From Oxytricha trifallax (taxonomy: Eukaryota; Ciliophora; Spirotrichea; Sporadotrichida; Oxytrichidae), in contig ARYC01017591.1 of assembly GCA_000711775.1 (NCBI GenBank), forward strand, positions 20,363 to 84,362: 64,000 nt of DNA, read 5' to 3'. A program made the position numbers and the translations under genes. The notes below the pieces were generated by a model. That model made no database searches. It had not been told where the DNA came from and saw nothing but the letters and a program-made list of their open reading frames with translations. Shown here piece by piece: positions 47,241 to 59,291 of this stretch (within the stretch, counting starts at the first letter, position 1; each line of letters opens with the position of its first letter).

Positions 47241-48117
47241 ATGCCCATATTTAATAGTAAGTTATTAAACAATATGATCCAGAATCTATAAATTATAATT
47301 TGTAATTTATTAATAGGAAGAGGAACAAAGATGGAATCACTCAATGATCAAATGAAAAGAGTTGACTCAAGAAATGATATAATGATTCATAAGTAAAGAA
47401 GATCTTTAACGCTACCTTGCCAACATGGTAAGTATATATCATACACATAAACAAATACTATAGTTGGTTTATTTCTTCCAACTATGGAAGGTACCAAAAT
47501 TTCATTCTTATAACCTATACTCTGTGATGAGAAGAAAGCTTTGAAAAACAATGAGATTAAATTGATTGAGATACCAAACTACTTAGAAATTTCAGTCACT
47601 AATCTTTACGAAGATGCGATGAAAGATGAAGAGTTGGTAGTTTACCTTCCTACCAAGAAACAACTCATTAACAAGCTTCCAGAAAGAAGCTTCATCTTTG
47701 GTGTTCTTAACACTTTAAGAGAGAGTTGTATCAGAAAGATTATTGAAGAAGCTTATAAGAAACGCTATTCAATTTTTCCTGATGATTAAAAGAAACAAGG
47801 CATACAAATAAGCGAGGCCTGGCTAGCTAAGCTTAAGAAACATCCTTACCTCTCTAGTAAGCTTTGATTTATAACTTTGTAGCGAAGACTGGAACTGGTT
47901 TATTCTAATGAAGGAGCATGCAAAAGTTCTCAGAGAGAGAAAGTCATAGACTATGTATGAAGTGAACAATAGGCTTTATAAAGATGTCTAAAAACCTTAT
48001 GAAATGAACATAGGTGCAGGAGTTGGCACTAAGAAAAGAAATATGGGACCAAGCAAGCCATAAGAGGAAGAAAAATAAGAGAAGCCAAATTCTTTTAAGA
48101 GCTCATTTTTTTTATGA
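47241..48117 (+). CDS. TBE 22-kDa-type ORF
   Basis: Plus strand, opposite to the other two TBE genes. ATG 47241, then introns at about 47256-47318 and 47429-47490. The core reads IKLIEIPNYLEISVTNLYED, LVVYLPTKKQLINKLPERSF, IFGVLNTLRESCIRKIIEEA. A frame break near 47863-47890 (after YLSSKL) precedes WNWFILMKEHAKVLRERK and the basic-acidic tail GTKKRNMGPSKPQEEE; TGA 48115-48117. It overlaps the 3' region of the transposase gene convergently, as in described TBEs. No known domain. It is the least damaged of the three ORFs. Confidence 0.75.
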
Positions 48118-48448
48118 ACTTATTCATTCGTTTAAATCTAAAACTTATTAAAAACATTAATTCTTCCTTCTATCGCAGAAACTGTTGTCTTATCTTTACA
48201 ACTCTAATGCAGCTGCTTTGAATTAAATGAACTGTATCTATAGGCAAGTCATGCTTAAGGTAATATAGCAGCAGTTCCTTGTAGTGAGTCTTAATTTCAA
48301 TCCAGTAATATTCAATTACATTTAATTAAGGGCTATAAGGAATGTTGTAAACAGGAGTTATGATTAACTCTTCATAAGCTTTCTTAGACTCCTTAGTCTT
48401 ATGAACTGAGAAATTATCAACAAACAGAATAATTTCTTACTTGCTGTT

Positions 48449-48530
48449 CTTATCTCTTAGCTTATGTATAAACTCTATATACTACTGTACTTATCTCTTA
48501 GTTTATGTATGAACTCTACATACTAATCTC
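48449..48530. repeat. 41-bp tandem duplication in transposase
   Basis: CTTATCTCTTAG starts at 48449 and again at 48490; the two 41-bp units differ at a few positions. The length is not a multiple of three, so the duplication breaks the reading frame. Confidence 0.85.
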
Positions 48531-48660
48531 ACTTAATAGAGCGAGGATGAATGACATAACTTTCTAAGCCAGAATCTTCACTAATACCAGCTAAAATTGC
48601 ATGGTTAACAACCTTTACTTCTAGTCGTAGACTTCTATATTATCATGCTTTTTGTACCAT

Positions 48661-48724
48661 GACTTGTTTATAAAAGTGTTGAAAAGGTGAATGACTTATT
48701 TATAAAAGTGTTGAAAAGGTTTAT
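48661..48724. repeat. 32-bp tandem duplication in transposase
   Basis: GACTTGTTTATAAAAGTG at 48661 recurs as GACTTATTTATAAAAGTG at 48693. It falls just after the first catalytic Asp and breaks the frame. Confidence 0.85.
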
Positions 48725-49339
48725 ACAGATTCATCAGCGTGTATGAACTTGATATTATTATCAATAGCCCTCTGCATTTAAAAATATATATAGTTTAAAT
48801 TATTACTATAATATGGCGCTGTAATATCAATCATTCTTTCAGTCTTGAAAGTAATACCATATCGTTTATAAATATTAGCTATATTTTAATTAGGGATACG
48901 CATTTTCTGGAAACTTGCGATGAAACATCACAGCTCACTAATCAAGAGGAAAGTGTGCCCTGTACTTAAGAGTCTTCGAATCACAGAGGTAGTCAATATG
49001 AACATGAGTGAACTTTTATTTTCTTTCAGGAGCCAGAATAAAATGCTAAACAGCTAGCAAGCAGTGATACCTAACAGTAGAGCACTCTTACATAATATCT
49101 TTGCAATAGCTGCATAATTAAGAACTGGTTTGACTTAGTCTATATTAATACTCGGACCATACCTAAGCTTAAGCAATAAATCTAAATATTTCTCATCATA
49201 AATAGCTCCTAAATTTAGCTATTTTCTATTTCTCATTTTGAAAATTGGCCTTATTTCTCTTGTAACCCCAATAATACCCCAACAATACCCTAGAAAAAAA
49301 AACTATAACAATTAATTAAGGGGTTAAGGGGTTTTGATT

Positions 49340-49629
49340 ATCTTTGCGATAAATTTATGTAATAAACATCTGATTTTACATATATAGTTAAATTTTAGTA
49401 AACGATTTATGTAATTTTAGAGATAAATGAAAATGAGAAAACCTATCTTAAGCAAAAACGAAATATGTCAGGTGGGTTATATCTTGCTTACTGATATGAA
49501 AAAATTTTCTTATATAAACATATATTTCAGAGAATATAAAAAGTTTTTCTATTTCAAATTAAAACCACCATGAATTTTTTCGATTATTATATAAATGAAC
49601 AGTCTTAAAATACAAGAACAAATTCTATA
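49340..49629. other. spacer right of the TBE
   Basis: AT-rich, no coding island recognised. The base composition does not change sharply at the TBE border. Confidence 0.45.
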
Positions 49630-49800
49630 CAACAATACAAGGACATGTACATAGAACATACATACGAATGGCTGTACAGCCGTAGAATGTGAAACCGACA
49701 CACTACTGAAACACACGGTGCACATCTGCTTCTTAGGTTAAGCTCTGATTGTTACTTTGAATAGATAAAACATATCTATGAGCTACTCATAAAATTATCA
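49630..49800 (+). CDS. candidate coding island, Cys-containing
   Basis: Less AT-rich than its surroundings and open on the plus strand: TNGCTAVECETDTLLKHTVH then ICFLGQALIVTL. Paired Cys residues recall the small secreted proteins elsewhere in the window. There is no start codon in frame and no pointer was found, so it is either an isolated MDS or chance. Confidence 0.3.
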
Positions 49801-51140
49801 TGTGGGTAATTAATTTGATAAAGTTTTATATTTATTTCAATTTTTTTGAAACATCAAATTTTTAATAATATTAATAATTTTGTGTTTATTTTCTAAAAAA
49901 TATCCAAGATGTTTATTTTAAATAAGTATTATAATTAAGCATAAAAAAATTAAAATTAATTTCAAAATAATGGAACCCAGTTATGCTTACAAATAAATTG
50001 GAATGTTCAATGTTTTTAAAATATAATATAAATCATAAGTTTATAATTATTGTTTTATACAGGTAGAGATTTGAAGATATTATACTCGATAATATCAAAA
50101 TTTTTTTTCTCTATAATTACTTTTATCTACACTTTTTATAATAAATATAGGTATAAAATTATGCGAAATCAATCGATATATTAATGTTGCTTATTTTTAC
50201 AATAATAAACTTCATTCATTCAATTTATCTTTAACTCTCTAATATCATTTATTATTCATTACAAATTTAAATATATAAATATATTATTATATAAATGTTT
50301 AAAGTAAATATTAAAAGTAGATATTAAATGTGATTTTAAATTCAATATTTTATTTATTAATTTATTTTATTTCTCATAAATAAATATATTTTAAAATAAC
50401 TAAACACAATTAAATTAAAATCAATCATAGTATCAAATAAATAAGAGAGATTTATAAATTAACAACTAATATAATAAAATCTTTTAAGAAGGTATAATGA
50501 TTTAATATTTTAGTAAAACTTAATTATAAAATTATAATAATAATTAATTTTAAAAATTCATTAGATAAAGTTAGTTGGTTGCTTATCAATCCATATGCTA
50601 ATTATTATTAGTGAATTCGAAATTTTAAGTTGATATTATTTTAATAATTGAATTTATTTATATTTTATGAATAATAATAATAATTGGGCTATCACTGACT
50701 CATAGAAATCAGAAATTAATTAACAATAATATTTTAATAAAATGTATTACAGTCATACTTTAATTTCAAATTAACAATAAAATTTATTATGTATGTATAT
50801 ATTTTAACTTTACTTTAATGCAACATCTATACCTACTACTGACTTTACTAACATTTTATGTATCCCAAACCTAATAAAGTAAGTAAAAACACGAAATAAT
50901 CAATGTATACTTAAAGCCATTATCAAATATATGAGCTTTCTTTATTAATTATATTATTAAAAACGAAAAAATGGAAGTTAATGATTCAAAAATGATTAAT
51001 GAATACAATATTATCAAAAGTTAATTCAAATTAAGATCACTTTTTTATTTTTAGTTTCGAATTAAGTAGCCAGAATAAAATAGTAATAATTTTTAATTTT
51101 TTTAAGTGAATGGTTTATAAATTAATTAATGAATTAATTA
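49801..51140. other. AT-rich intergenic or IES DNA
   Basis: Over 1.3 kb with no coding island, inverted repeat or RNA gene recognised. Confidence 0.5.
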
Positions 51141-51149
51141 GTATATATT

Positions 51150-53720
51150 AATCCAGTGGTAATCCATTGTACTTAAAGTTTGGAGAGCGCATTTTAGATG
51201 AGAAAATTGACTCATTTTCACTAAGTGTGTGGCTAAAACTTGAAAGTTTTGATGTCGATTTGTTTCCCATATACTTTTTATTCATTGATAAGTGTTAATA
51301 ATTGCAGGATTAATTAATTTAAATAATGGGAATACTTTCCTGAACTGCTCTAAATAAAGATAGAGAAATCTACTTAATAAATAACTATACCATTTGTGAA
51401 AGGTATAACAAATAATCATCTTTCCACAATGCTGCCTCAAGTTTAAGTTGAAGCTATATCTAAAAGAAAACAAATTCATTATATTAATTATTTTTTGAAG
51501 TTTCTGATTTAAGTTATTAATGAAAAAAACTTACTTTTTTTAATATCAATTTTTGTAATTTAATTATTTCTTTTTTTAATATTTATTACTCAAACTATTA
51601 ATTTGTCAATGAAAATAATTTTAAAGAGAGGTATATATGTATTTATCCATTAAATAGGGTATCTTACAGATTCGGGAAATTTTTTGACATTAAAAATTAT
51701 GGGTACCATCTTTCACTATTCTTAAAATTGTACCCTAAATTTTTAACGAGGTATAAAACAAGATTAAATAGTTAAATATAAATATTTATGGCATTCATAA
51801 AAAAAATTAAGAAATTAATTATGAAGACCAGAAATTTCGCTCACACTTAATTTCTATAATGAATGATTAAAACATTTAAAATGTTTAAATAATCTATATC
51901 TTTATGGTTCAGGTTAGGATTTGCTTTGGATTTAACAAGCTATGAACTCTACTATAATTTAATAGCTAAATTATAGAAAACTGCATTAGATTTCTCTAGT
52001 TACTCAAGAGTAAGTAAATTAAACACACAATTTAAAGGGTAATATAAGATTTTATATATAATTATGTCATTAAAAACAATATTATAATAAATTAAAATAA
52101 TTGATAAATATGCCACAATAAATTTATATAATATATTTAATCAAAATTAAAAACTGATATGCTAATTCGTACTCTAAATAGTTAAATAATATTAATTATT
52201 TACCAAATATCTTATAAATTTTAATTTAAAAAGCTTAAATATAAAGTAATTTAAACTAAAAGGAAAAAAGAAAATTGAATTTAATATAAAAATATAACCC
52301 GGGAAATATGCTATAAATTAAAAAAAATTGATGCTATTAGTATTCTATTAAATGATCGAATTTTTTTATTCATAGACGCTATTTTCTAAATCTCATCCTG
52401 CATTTAAATTTATAAATATAAAAAATTACCAGCTAAATTAATATATTATATGTTTTTAATATGTAATACATATATAATAGACAATGATTTTATGTATATT
52501 TAAATTTATAATAAATAGTTTCCGTTGCAAGAATCAAATCAAATCGGATTGAATCTGCCCTCGGTCCTAAATTAAAGACTCTACATCAAAGATTTCGTGT
52601 TTTATACTGACTTAAAACTCACCGCCATTGAAATGAACACAATATACTACTAGTAAGTTATATTCTAACTATTATTCATTAGCATTTTGATATAATTTAT
52701 ATAATGCTTCCATTTCTTTTTTAATTTATTAAAGATGTGTTCATTTATAATAATTGAAATCAATAATTCATTCTACATTGATGTTTTCCCTTAAATAATC
52801 AAGTTCATAATAAATTTAACCCCCAATAAATCCACAATGAACATATAACTTACAGTTTTATAGATTTCAGTAGATAACTTACAAAAAATAAAATATCCTA
52901 GCTTACTATAAGTTTGAAGAAAGTTAGAATGCAATTTAACTAAACATTTATGATACATACTACAGTTCTTATCTCTCAGCTACTTTTGCATAAGATTATG
53001 TGTTTGATTCATTTTTTTAATCATATTTTCAAATCCATTAATATTTAAATGTGAAAAAGTTTGAGTCTTTATAATACTAAGATCAATAAAATTTCACCTA
53101 ATATTAAATATTTTACTATAACTTTTATATATTTGAGGATGATATTTTAGAACAAATGGTACAAGTATAAATATAGAGAGATTATCCAAGCTACACATAC
53201 ACCCCTGTAACTAATAAATATGACAAGAGTTTGTTGATAACAAGTACTATTGAGATACCTGGGATATAAAAAGATGTTTAAAGTTTTACAATCGAATTGT
53301 GGGCGAAGTTTTAAATTATTCCAACCTCAAGATTCTATTTATTAACAAATTTATTGGAAACATATTTATTGAAAGAAGTTTAAAATCTTTAAGAATATAA
53401 AAAATAACATGAATCTAAATTGGGATAATAAAGTTGTAAAATTATATAATGAGGTTGGAAGTGAAGAAAAAGTCTAGTAACCAGTATTTTATTTTACAAC
53501 ATCACTATCATGATCATCTGAGAACAAATATGATGTTATATAAATTAATCGAAAACGAAGTTATAAAAATAAAAAATTCATCATTGATTAATTAATATGC
53601 TTTTTAGAGTCTTATTGAATTAGCCAAACTTATGCAGAGCCATCGTCCTGTGATAGTTGGATTGTTGAATGTTAATTTAATTTCATCGATGTTATTGCAG
53701 AATTAATATCAACTAATTTC
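51150..53720 (+). CDS. LamG/concanavalin-like repeat protein, plus-strand MDS set
   Basis: Islands: PLYLKFGERILDEKIDSFSL, SVWLKLESFDVDLFP (51152-51290); NLPSVLNQRLYIKDFVFYTD, LKLTAIEMNTIYYQ (52540-52662); DYPSYTYTPVTNKYDKSLLI, IQKDVQSFTIELWAKF (53130-53340); LNWDNKVVKLYNEVGSEEKV (about 53410-53510); possibly PSSCDSWIVECQ (about 53640-53690). The phrases SFSLSVWLKLESF and SFTIELWAKF fit the start, and YIKDFVFYTDLKLTAIEM the end, of LamG/concanavalin-like jelly-roll domains. These usually bind carbohydrate or protein outside the cell. No start codon with signal peptide was found. The minus-strand set at 54419-58440 has the same domain type and may belong to the same gene. Confidence 0.55.
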
Positions 53721-54418
53721 TTTTTTAAACTTTTTTTCTTTGAATTTTAATTTATTTTTCTCAAACTCAAATGCTTTATTCTATATAATACTTATTATAA
53801 AATGACTTAATTAGTCAATTTTCCAATTTCTTTTACATAATATTAGGGTAGAAACTAATCGCATTAATTCCAGAAACACTCAAATGTAAAACACTTTAAA
53901 TACCTAGTATAATCGAAGCGATGTCTATCTATATGAGTAGTAAGCAGAATTCCAATTGATATTCTGAGCTAAAACTCTAAATGAGTGGCTGAAAAGATAA
54001 TTAAAATGTCTTTAGATTTTTAAAGTGGATTCCTCTATTCATGTAAAATCAATTAAAATATAAAAACTTGCGATAATTTTCAGGAATATATATTAAATTC
54101 TATTGCTTTATTCAAAATTATTGTAAGAATATAAATTAAAAAAGAATTTGGTGTGGGAAAGATTTTCTTCCAAACATAAATAAAGCATTTTTTAAAATTA
54201 CTATATTTTTATTCTAGTTTTTATCGTTCTTTAATGGTAATAATCTTTTTTGGAAATATATTTTTGAATAAATTATTCTAATAATTTAACTTTTTTAATT
54301 GTTAAATTAAAAATTTCTTTTGCAGCTCTCATCCAAAACTCTTAACCTTTTATACTATATTACGAATAATTTTATGAATATTACATAATTATAGAATAAA
54401 CATTTAAAACATTTAAGG

Positions 54419-57400
54419 TCAATTGTTAAATTGCATTCTACAAATTTGATATTCTAAGTCATGATTAAATTCTAAATTCAATAGAATAAGACATAAGATA
54501 GATAATTTTGTGGTCTGTAAACTTCTGTAAAAACTATTTGAAAGCAAGGGAACTAATACCCCCCTAAAGGTTTATTGATAAGTTTAGAAATCATTAGTCC
54601 AAGTTTCTTCGTTAAATACAACTCTATCCCAGGAATTATCCCAACTAATAAACCCATCTGAGCTTGGATTAATTTAAGCATTTATTTATTAAGTTAAATG
54701 TTTGTATTTTGAAAAAAAATTACAAACTAATTTAAAATTACATTAATCGTATAATTTTGGAGTAGCCATGGTAATACTTTATCCATAAATTGAACTATCA
54801 TATAATTTACTAAGTTTATCTTCATCTAATTTGTAGTAAAACAGAAGCGAGTAAACTTACATTAAATTTAAGAGAATATTTAATACTAATTAAACAATCA
54901 ACAATTAGGGATTGCAATATCTCGTTAGTAGTTTATTTGTAATCCACTTGCGAAATTTATTTCCTAAAACACTCCAGTAACTCCCCTGCCCTTAACTCCT
55001 TAGCAATTCCAAAGATTCCCTTGATTTTAATTATAAATCCAATTCCTCCAGTCGTTGTGCTACCGCCTATTCCACTAACAACACTTAAATCACCAAACTA
55101 AATGCCATTCAATAGGCCATAATAGCTGTCTATTGTATCATCAATAGTCAAGAGTAAAGTATTTTCATTATATATTTTCCATTTGCCATCAGATGTTTTT
55201 ACAGCTGCTATACCAAACCAAGTTTGCTCATCAATTATAAAAGTAGGTATAGTTGTAGTAGTTACAGATAATTTAGCTTTGGAGGTCAATAGCTAAAGGT
55301 GTTTTGAGGTGTCAATTTAAAAATCTATCAAGTTATTTTTTAGTGAAAAGAAGTCTATATGTTGTGAAGTTGAGACTGGATATTTATAAATTTACAGCCA
55401 GAATCCAACTGTTAAGTGATGTTTGAAATTTTATCCTCTATCAAAACTAGACAAAATCTAAATTGTTATTTTACTTTAAATTTCGAGTTTTAATTAGTTA
55501 AATACAGGGAACTACAACTATATATTTTTAGTTTTTTGTAAAACTAGTTGAAAGTTTTGCATTTTTTATTTTCAAAGTACTTTTAGGTAAACATCCTTTA
55601 GTCTCAGTATTACTTATAAAATTAAAAACCATCAAAATATAAAGCCAAATATCTTCATAATTCAATTCAATAATATTGTAATTCATACCACCCATACACA
55701 TACCTGGATAATCAACAAGTGAATAAAAATTATTGCCACTAATTGTCATAGGAAAAACTACCTCACTATAAGTATCAATTTATTAAATCGTAGTATCAAA
55801 GAGTGTTTGATATGCTACTCTCTCATACATGACTTAGTGATCATATTTCGTTCCATGTCTATAAGTCAATTGTTTAATAATTTTCATAAAAATAATTTAG
55901 ACTTACATATTTTTGAGTTAGGAGTGTAAATTCTTTAGAGAATTTTTCAAGTTAGACTGCAATATGACAACTCCGCTACATAATATCTAGAAATCCTGGT
56001 ATGTAGTAGATCCAACTAATACTTAACTTAATTGTGGTATTTCTAAATCAGGGGATGTTAAAGTAAGGGTTAGCAATGAAATTTAGTTTATATAGACTAT
56101 TATAAGGTTTTGAGAAGCTATAAACTGGATCATAAATTGTTTAATAAATAATTAACTTACTACTTTATGCAAAACCAATTGAAAAAAATCAAATTTTTCT
56201 GAATAAAATACAATGTTTTTTTTTTTAAAAAAATGTTTCTCTTCTTGGACATGATTAATTATAAAAGATTAAGTTTATAAGCCAGTCTTAAATAAAATAT
56301 TTTTAATACAATAAAAACCATGATAATAGTAAATTTTTTTTAATTTTAAGTCTGAATGATAACTTCATAGTTACTAAAATCTACTTATTATATTGTAAGA
56401 AAATTATCAATAGCAAACAATCACAAATTTAATACATAATATGTAAATTGAATGGACTGTAGTATTATTTTTAGCAAAAATAATGGTTATTATTTTTAAT
56501 GTCTAACTGTACAAGTAAGCAGGTGGAATAATTGAGGTATTTAAATATGTAGACTATAGTGAGAACAGTAGAGTAAAATCTTTTTGATTATCTATATATT
56601 GAGCTGTCAATGCTTGAGATATTTTTGAAAACATGTTAATATATAAGAAAACAATTAATTAAAGCAATGATGAATTATTAAAATTAATTTGAAAAAGATA
56701 TATCAAAAGTTATCTTAGTACCTTTTTCAATCTTAATGATTTTTCCTGGGGAGCTTTAACACTCTATCACATTATTTATAGTTTATTATCTAAATCCAAG
56801 AGGGCAATTATTTCTAATTTATATGTCATATTTAATTGCATAATCTTTGAAAGTAGCTCTGTAGTTTTTATATGAATAAATTCCTTCAAAAAAATCTGTG
56901 TCCTTAAATTTGAAGATTGCTGCAATCCCTGGATATTTAAAAAGTTTTGAATAATTTCTAATATAATTTTTATAACTCCAACTAGCTTTCATATTTGAGA
57001 TTTATTCCTTATTTTTATAATTAAATGTAAGATATCTTATGGGAAGTTTAATTCTATCAAAAGTACTAAAGTCCTGTCTTTTCAGTGCTTAATTCCAAAT
57101 TCTAAGCTCTTTAAGTCTCAATCTTAAATCTTATAGTAGTGAAGCTTGGTTATACGCAATTTTATAATTGCAAGTAGCGAGTCTTTTGAAGGAGACATTT
57201 GAAAAAGAGCTGGATTATACCAAATTTATATAGAAAGTTAAGGAGTTCAATTTTAGAGAACTAACTAAAGCAATATGATACCAAGAATCTTCATTTTAAG
57301 AATTTAAATGAAGATTAAAACATTATAACATTGCCTAATTATTGAAAATTAAGAACTTATTAAATTCAAGTAATTGAAAGAAGTACCATGAGTGAAATTT

Positions 57401-58440
57401 TTTGATAGCATGCCATCTTCAACTATACTATTAAGATATCTATTCAAGTTATTTTCATATATTTGAAAATTAAATTTGCTTCCACTTTAAGTACAGGTAG
57501 TATCACTTGATATTATAGGCAAAACTCCATTGGGATTCATTGCATCATTATAAACCTTGAATTTTATGTAGAATTCTATGGACCATTCACTTCCAAAATA
57601 GTAATTATTTGTTTAAAAATCTAATACTAAAGGAACATTTGTAACTTTAAACTCGATAGTTTGGTACTTATCCTAGATTTTAACACATTGATTCAAATCT
57701 AAATTTAAAACTTAATTTATGCCACATTAAGTTTGCATTATAGGATTTCCTCTATAGTAAAAATCAATGTCTTCCCACCTTACGACTTTGTTGTTCAATA
57801 AATGATTATAATTAAAGGTTTTGATAGTCCATGAAAATGATTAATCATTTATTGCATAATCTCCCATTTCGTTGAATGAATAGTAACCTAGTAATTAATA
57901 GTTTAAACCTATCATTGATTATTTCTTAAATAAATCTGAGTAAGTGTAGGAATAAAAGGTTTCCCATAGCTTTAGATCTTTTAATGAGAAATAATTGCAA
58001 ATTGTATTACATATTGTCAAACTTTCAGTATTTGAAACTAATAGACCCAGATTCTCAGACACTATAGACACAGGACCAGCACTCTATAAATCCCCATTTT
58101 GATGAGCTTAAACATCCCCAAGAAAGTTGATTTAAAAATTGTAATGATTCCAACTATATTACTCACTAGAAGATTGAGTTAAAGTGAGATATTTTACAGC
58201 ATCTATAAATAGTTAAATTTCTCCCAATGTGTCACTTTATATTTTAATCAATTTATTCGAGCTATACCCTAATGATACAATATCGCCAGTTACAAGTTAA
58301 CTTTGCTACATAAGCCAAAATTCTACTTATATCATTGTTGTAGTTTTCATAGCATCATAAAAAGTTAAAGGAAGGTTTGAAAGTCCATCTTGCGATGAAA
58401 AAATCAAAAGTCTTTCTGTTTGACATTAACCAAAAAGAAA
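54419..58440 (-). CDS. LamG/concanavalin-like repeat protein, minus-strand MDS set
   Basis: Long coding runs from about 58440 leftwards: LLIFSSQDGLSNLPLTFYDA, TTTMIQVEFWLMQQSQLVTG, GEIQLFIDAVKYLTLTQS, NLGLLVSNTESLTICNTICN, LLGYYSFNEMGDYAINDQSF, then blocks to WFGIAAVKTSDGKWKIYNEN, NGIQFGDLSVVSGIGGSTTT (about 55000-55290) and SSDGFISWDNSWDRVVF, ending at TGA 54421-54419. Jelly-roll features (FWLMQ, LQLFIDAVKY, IYNENTLLLTIDD) repeat several times. Several AT-rich gaps interrupt it. The first island lacks a start codon and signal peptide, so the 5' end is missing or lies on the plus-strand side. A large secreted or surface protein is inferred. Confidence 0.6.
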
Positions 58441-59291
58441 TTAGTGAAACTATTTAAATTAATATATCTGTATATAAATATATAAACCCCAAAACGTATG
58501 TACACATAGAATTTGTAAGTTAATAAAAAGTTTTAAGTATATCGATAAATAAGGAAATTTAAAAGGACAGAATTTAACTTAATTTGAGGGAGCCGATATC
58601 GAGAATGCAAAAAGAAGGGTTGGCACTATCACGGCTCTTACAAAGTTTGAATATGATTAGATTAATATGATTAGATTAGTGTGATTTTTAATTTTAAGTT
58701 CAGAGCAGTTTGAAATCCAGTAGGTTGTAGGGGCCATTCTCGAGATTTTTCAACATTGGTATACTATTATACCGGCCTGACCCCTATAATCCAGTGCTTT
58801 GGCTTAAGTCAAAAAGCATTTTTGAGTGTCAAAACTGAAGACCCAAATTTTCGATTTCGGGTGCCATTAACTTCTTTATATTATCGTCTTCACATTTCTA
58901 CTGATCATTATTCAGTTATGGACGGGGAAAGATTTGAATTTTGAAAATTGCCGCGGATTTCGACATTTTTTCAAAAAGCCAATTTTGGGTTTGGCCCATC
59001 TTGAAAAGTCCTAAAATTTATCACAGCTCTTCAACCACCCACCTCCAGGCAACTCTAAGCTACTCGTTTAATGAGTTATAGTGAATAATCATTATTTGTC
59101 TTGGTTTGGCAGTGAGTCAGCCATAAATCCGGAGGATATAAGCAAAAGAGTGTTTTTTCATATAGTTAAGGATCAATAATCCAGTCGAAATTTTAATAAT
59201 CCAGTGGTTTAATAGTAAAATACAGTCGAATTAATCATTAAAATTAAGCATAAATCAGATGAATCCAGCCACTGGATTTTAGAAAACCTCT
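58441..59291. other. spacer with repeated AATCCAGT motif
   Basis: AATCCAGT occurs near 58713, 58790, 59177 and 59198, with a variant GAATCCAG near 59261 close to its inverse CTGGATT. GC content is higher than in other spacers here (for example 58730-58990), and 58756-58940 is open in a standard-code frame without recognisable protein texture. The stretch AACCCCAAAAC near 58486 is telomere-like, but a single unit only. The region may be the 5' part of a repeated element that includes the SecA-like gene. Confidence 0.4.

Larger units (their letters stand above)
48130..49236 (-). pseudogene. TBE 42-kDa-type DD34E transposase, disrupted
   Basis: ATG 49236 (MRNRKQLNLGAIYDEKYLDL), helix-turn-helix-like region (NIDQVKPVLNYAAIAKIL), first catalytic Asp in FIHADES (near 48750), then VVNHAILAGISEDSGLESY, second Asp in LFVDNFSVHK, and Glu in YSPQLNVIEYYWIEIK. 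The spacing from the second Asp to Glu is 34 residues, as in Tc1/mariner-like enzymes and known TBE transposases. The frame is broken by a 41-bp tandem duplication (48449-48530), a 32-bp tandem duplication (48661-48724), and at least two further shifts (about 48600 and 48950). This copy cannot encode a working enzyme. Confidence 0.9.
45277..49336. mobile_element. TBE-type transposon, 4060 bp
   Basis: The left end begins CAAAACCCCAAAACCCC and the right end is the inverted form with two changes (CAAAACCCCTTAACCCC). Similarity continues for about 78 bp of terminal inverted repeat (AGGGTAT then TTGGGGT in both ends). ATT is duplicated on each side (45274-45276 and 49337-49339). Size, C4A4 ends, ATT target site and the three-gene content (kinase/zinc-finger 57-kDa type, 22-kDa type, DD34E transposase of 42-kDa type) match Oxytricha TBE elements, which exist only in the germline nucleus. 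The genes are damaged, so this copy is probably an old, non-autonomous relic. Confidence 0.95.

Noticed and set aside
58484..58497. Telomere-like AACCCCAAAAC
   Set aside because: Only one C4A4-type unit, no inverted partner nearby and no coding context; germline chromosomes receive telomeres de novo, so this is most likely chance.
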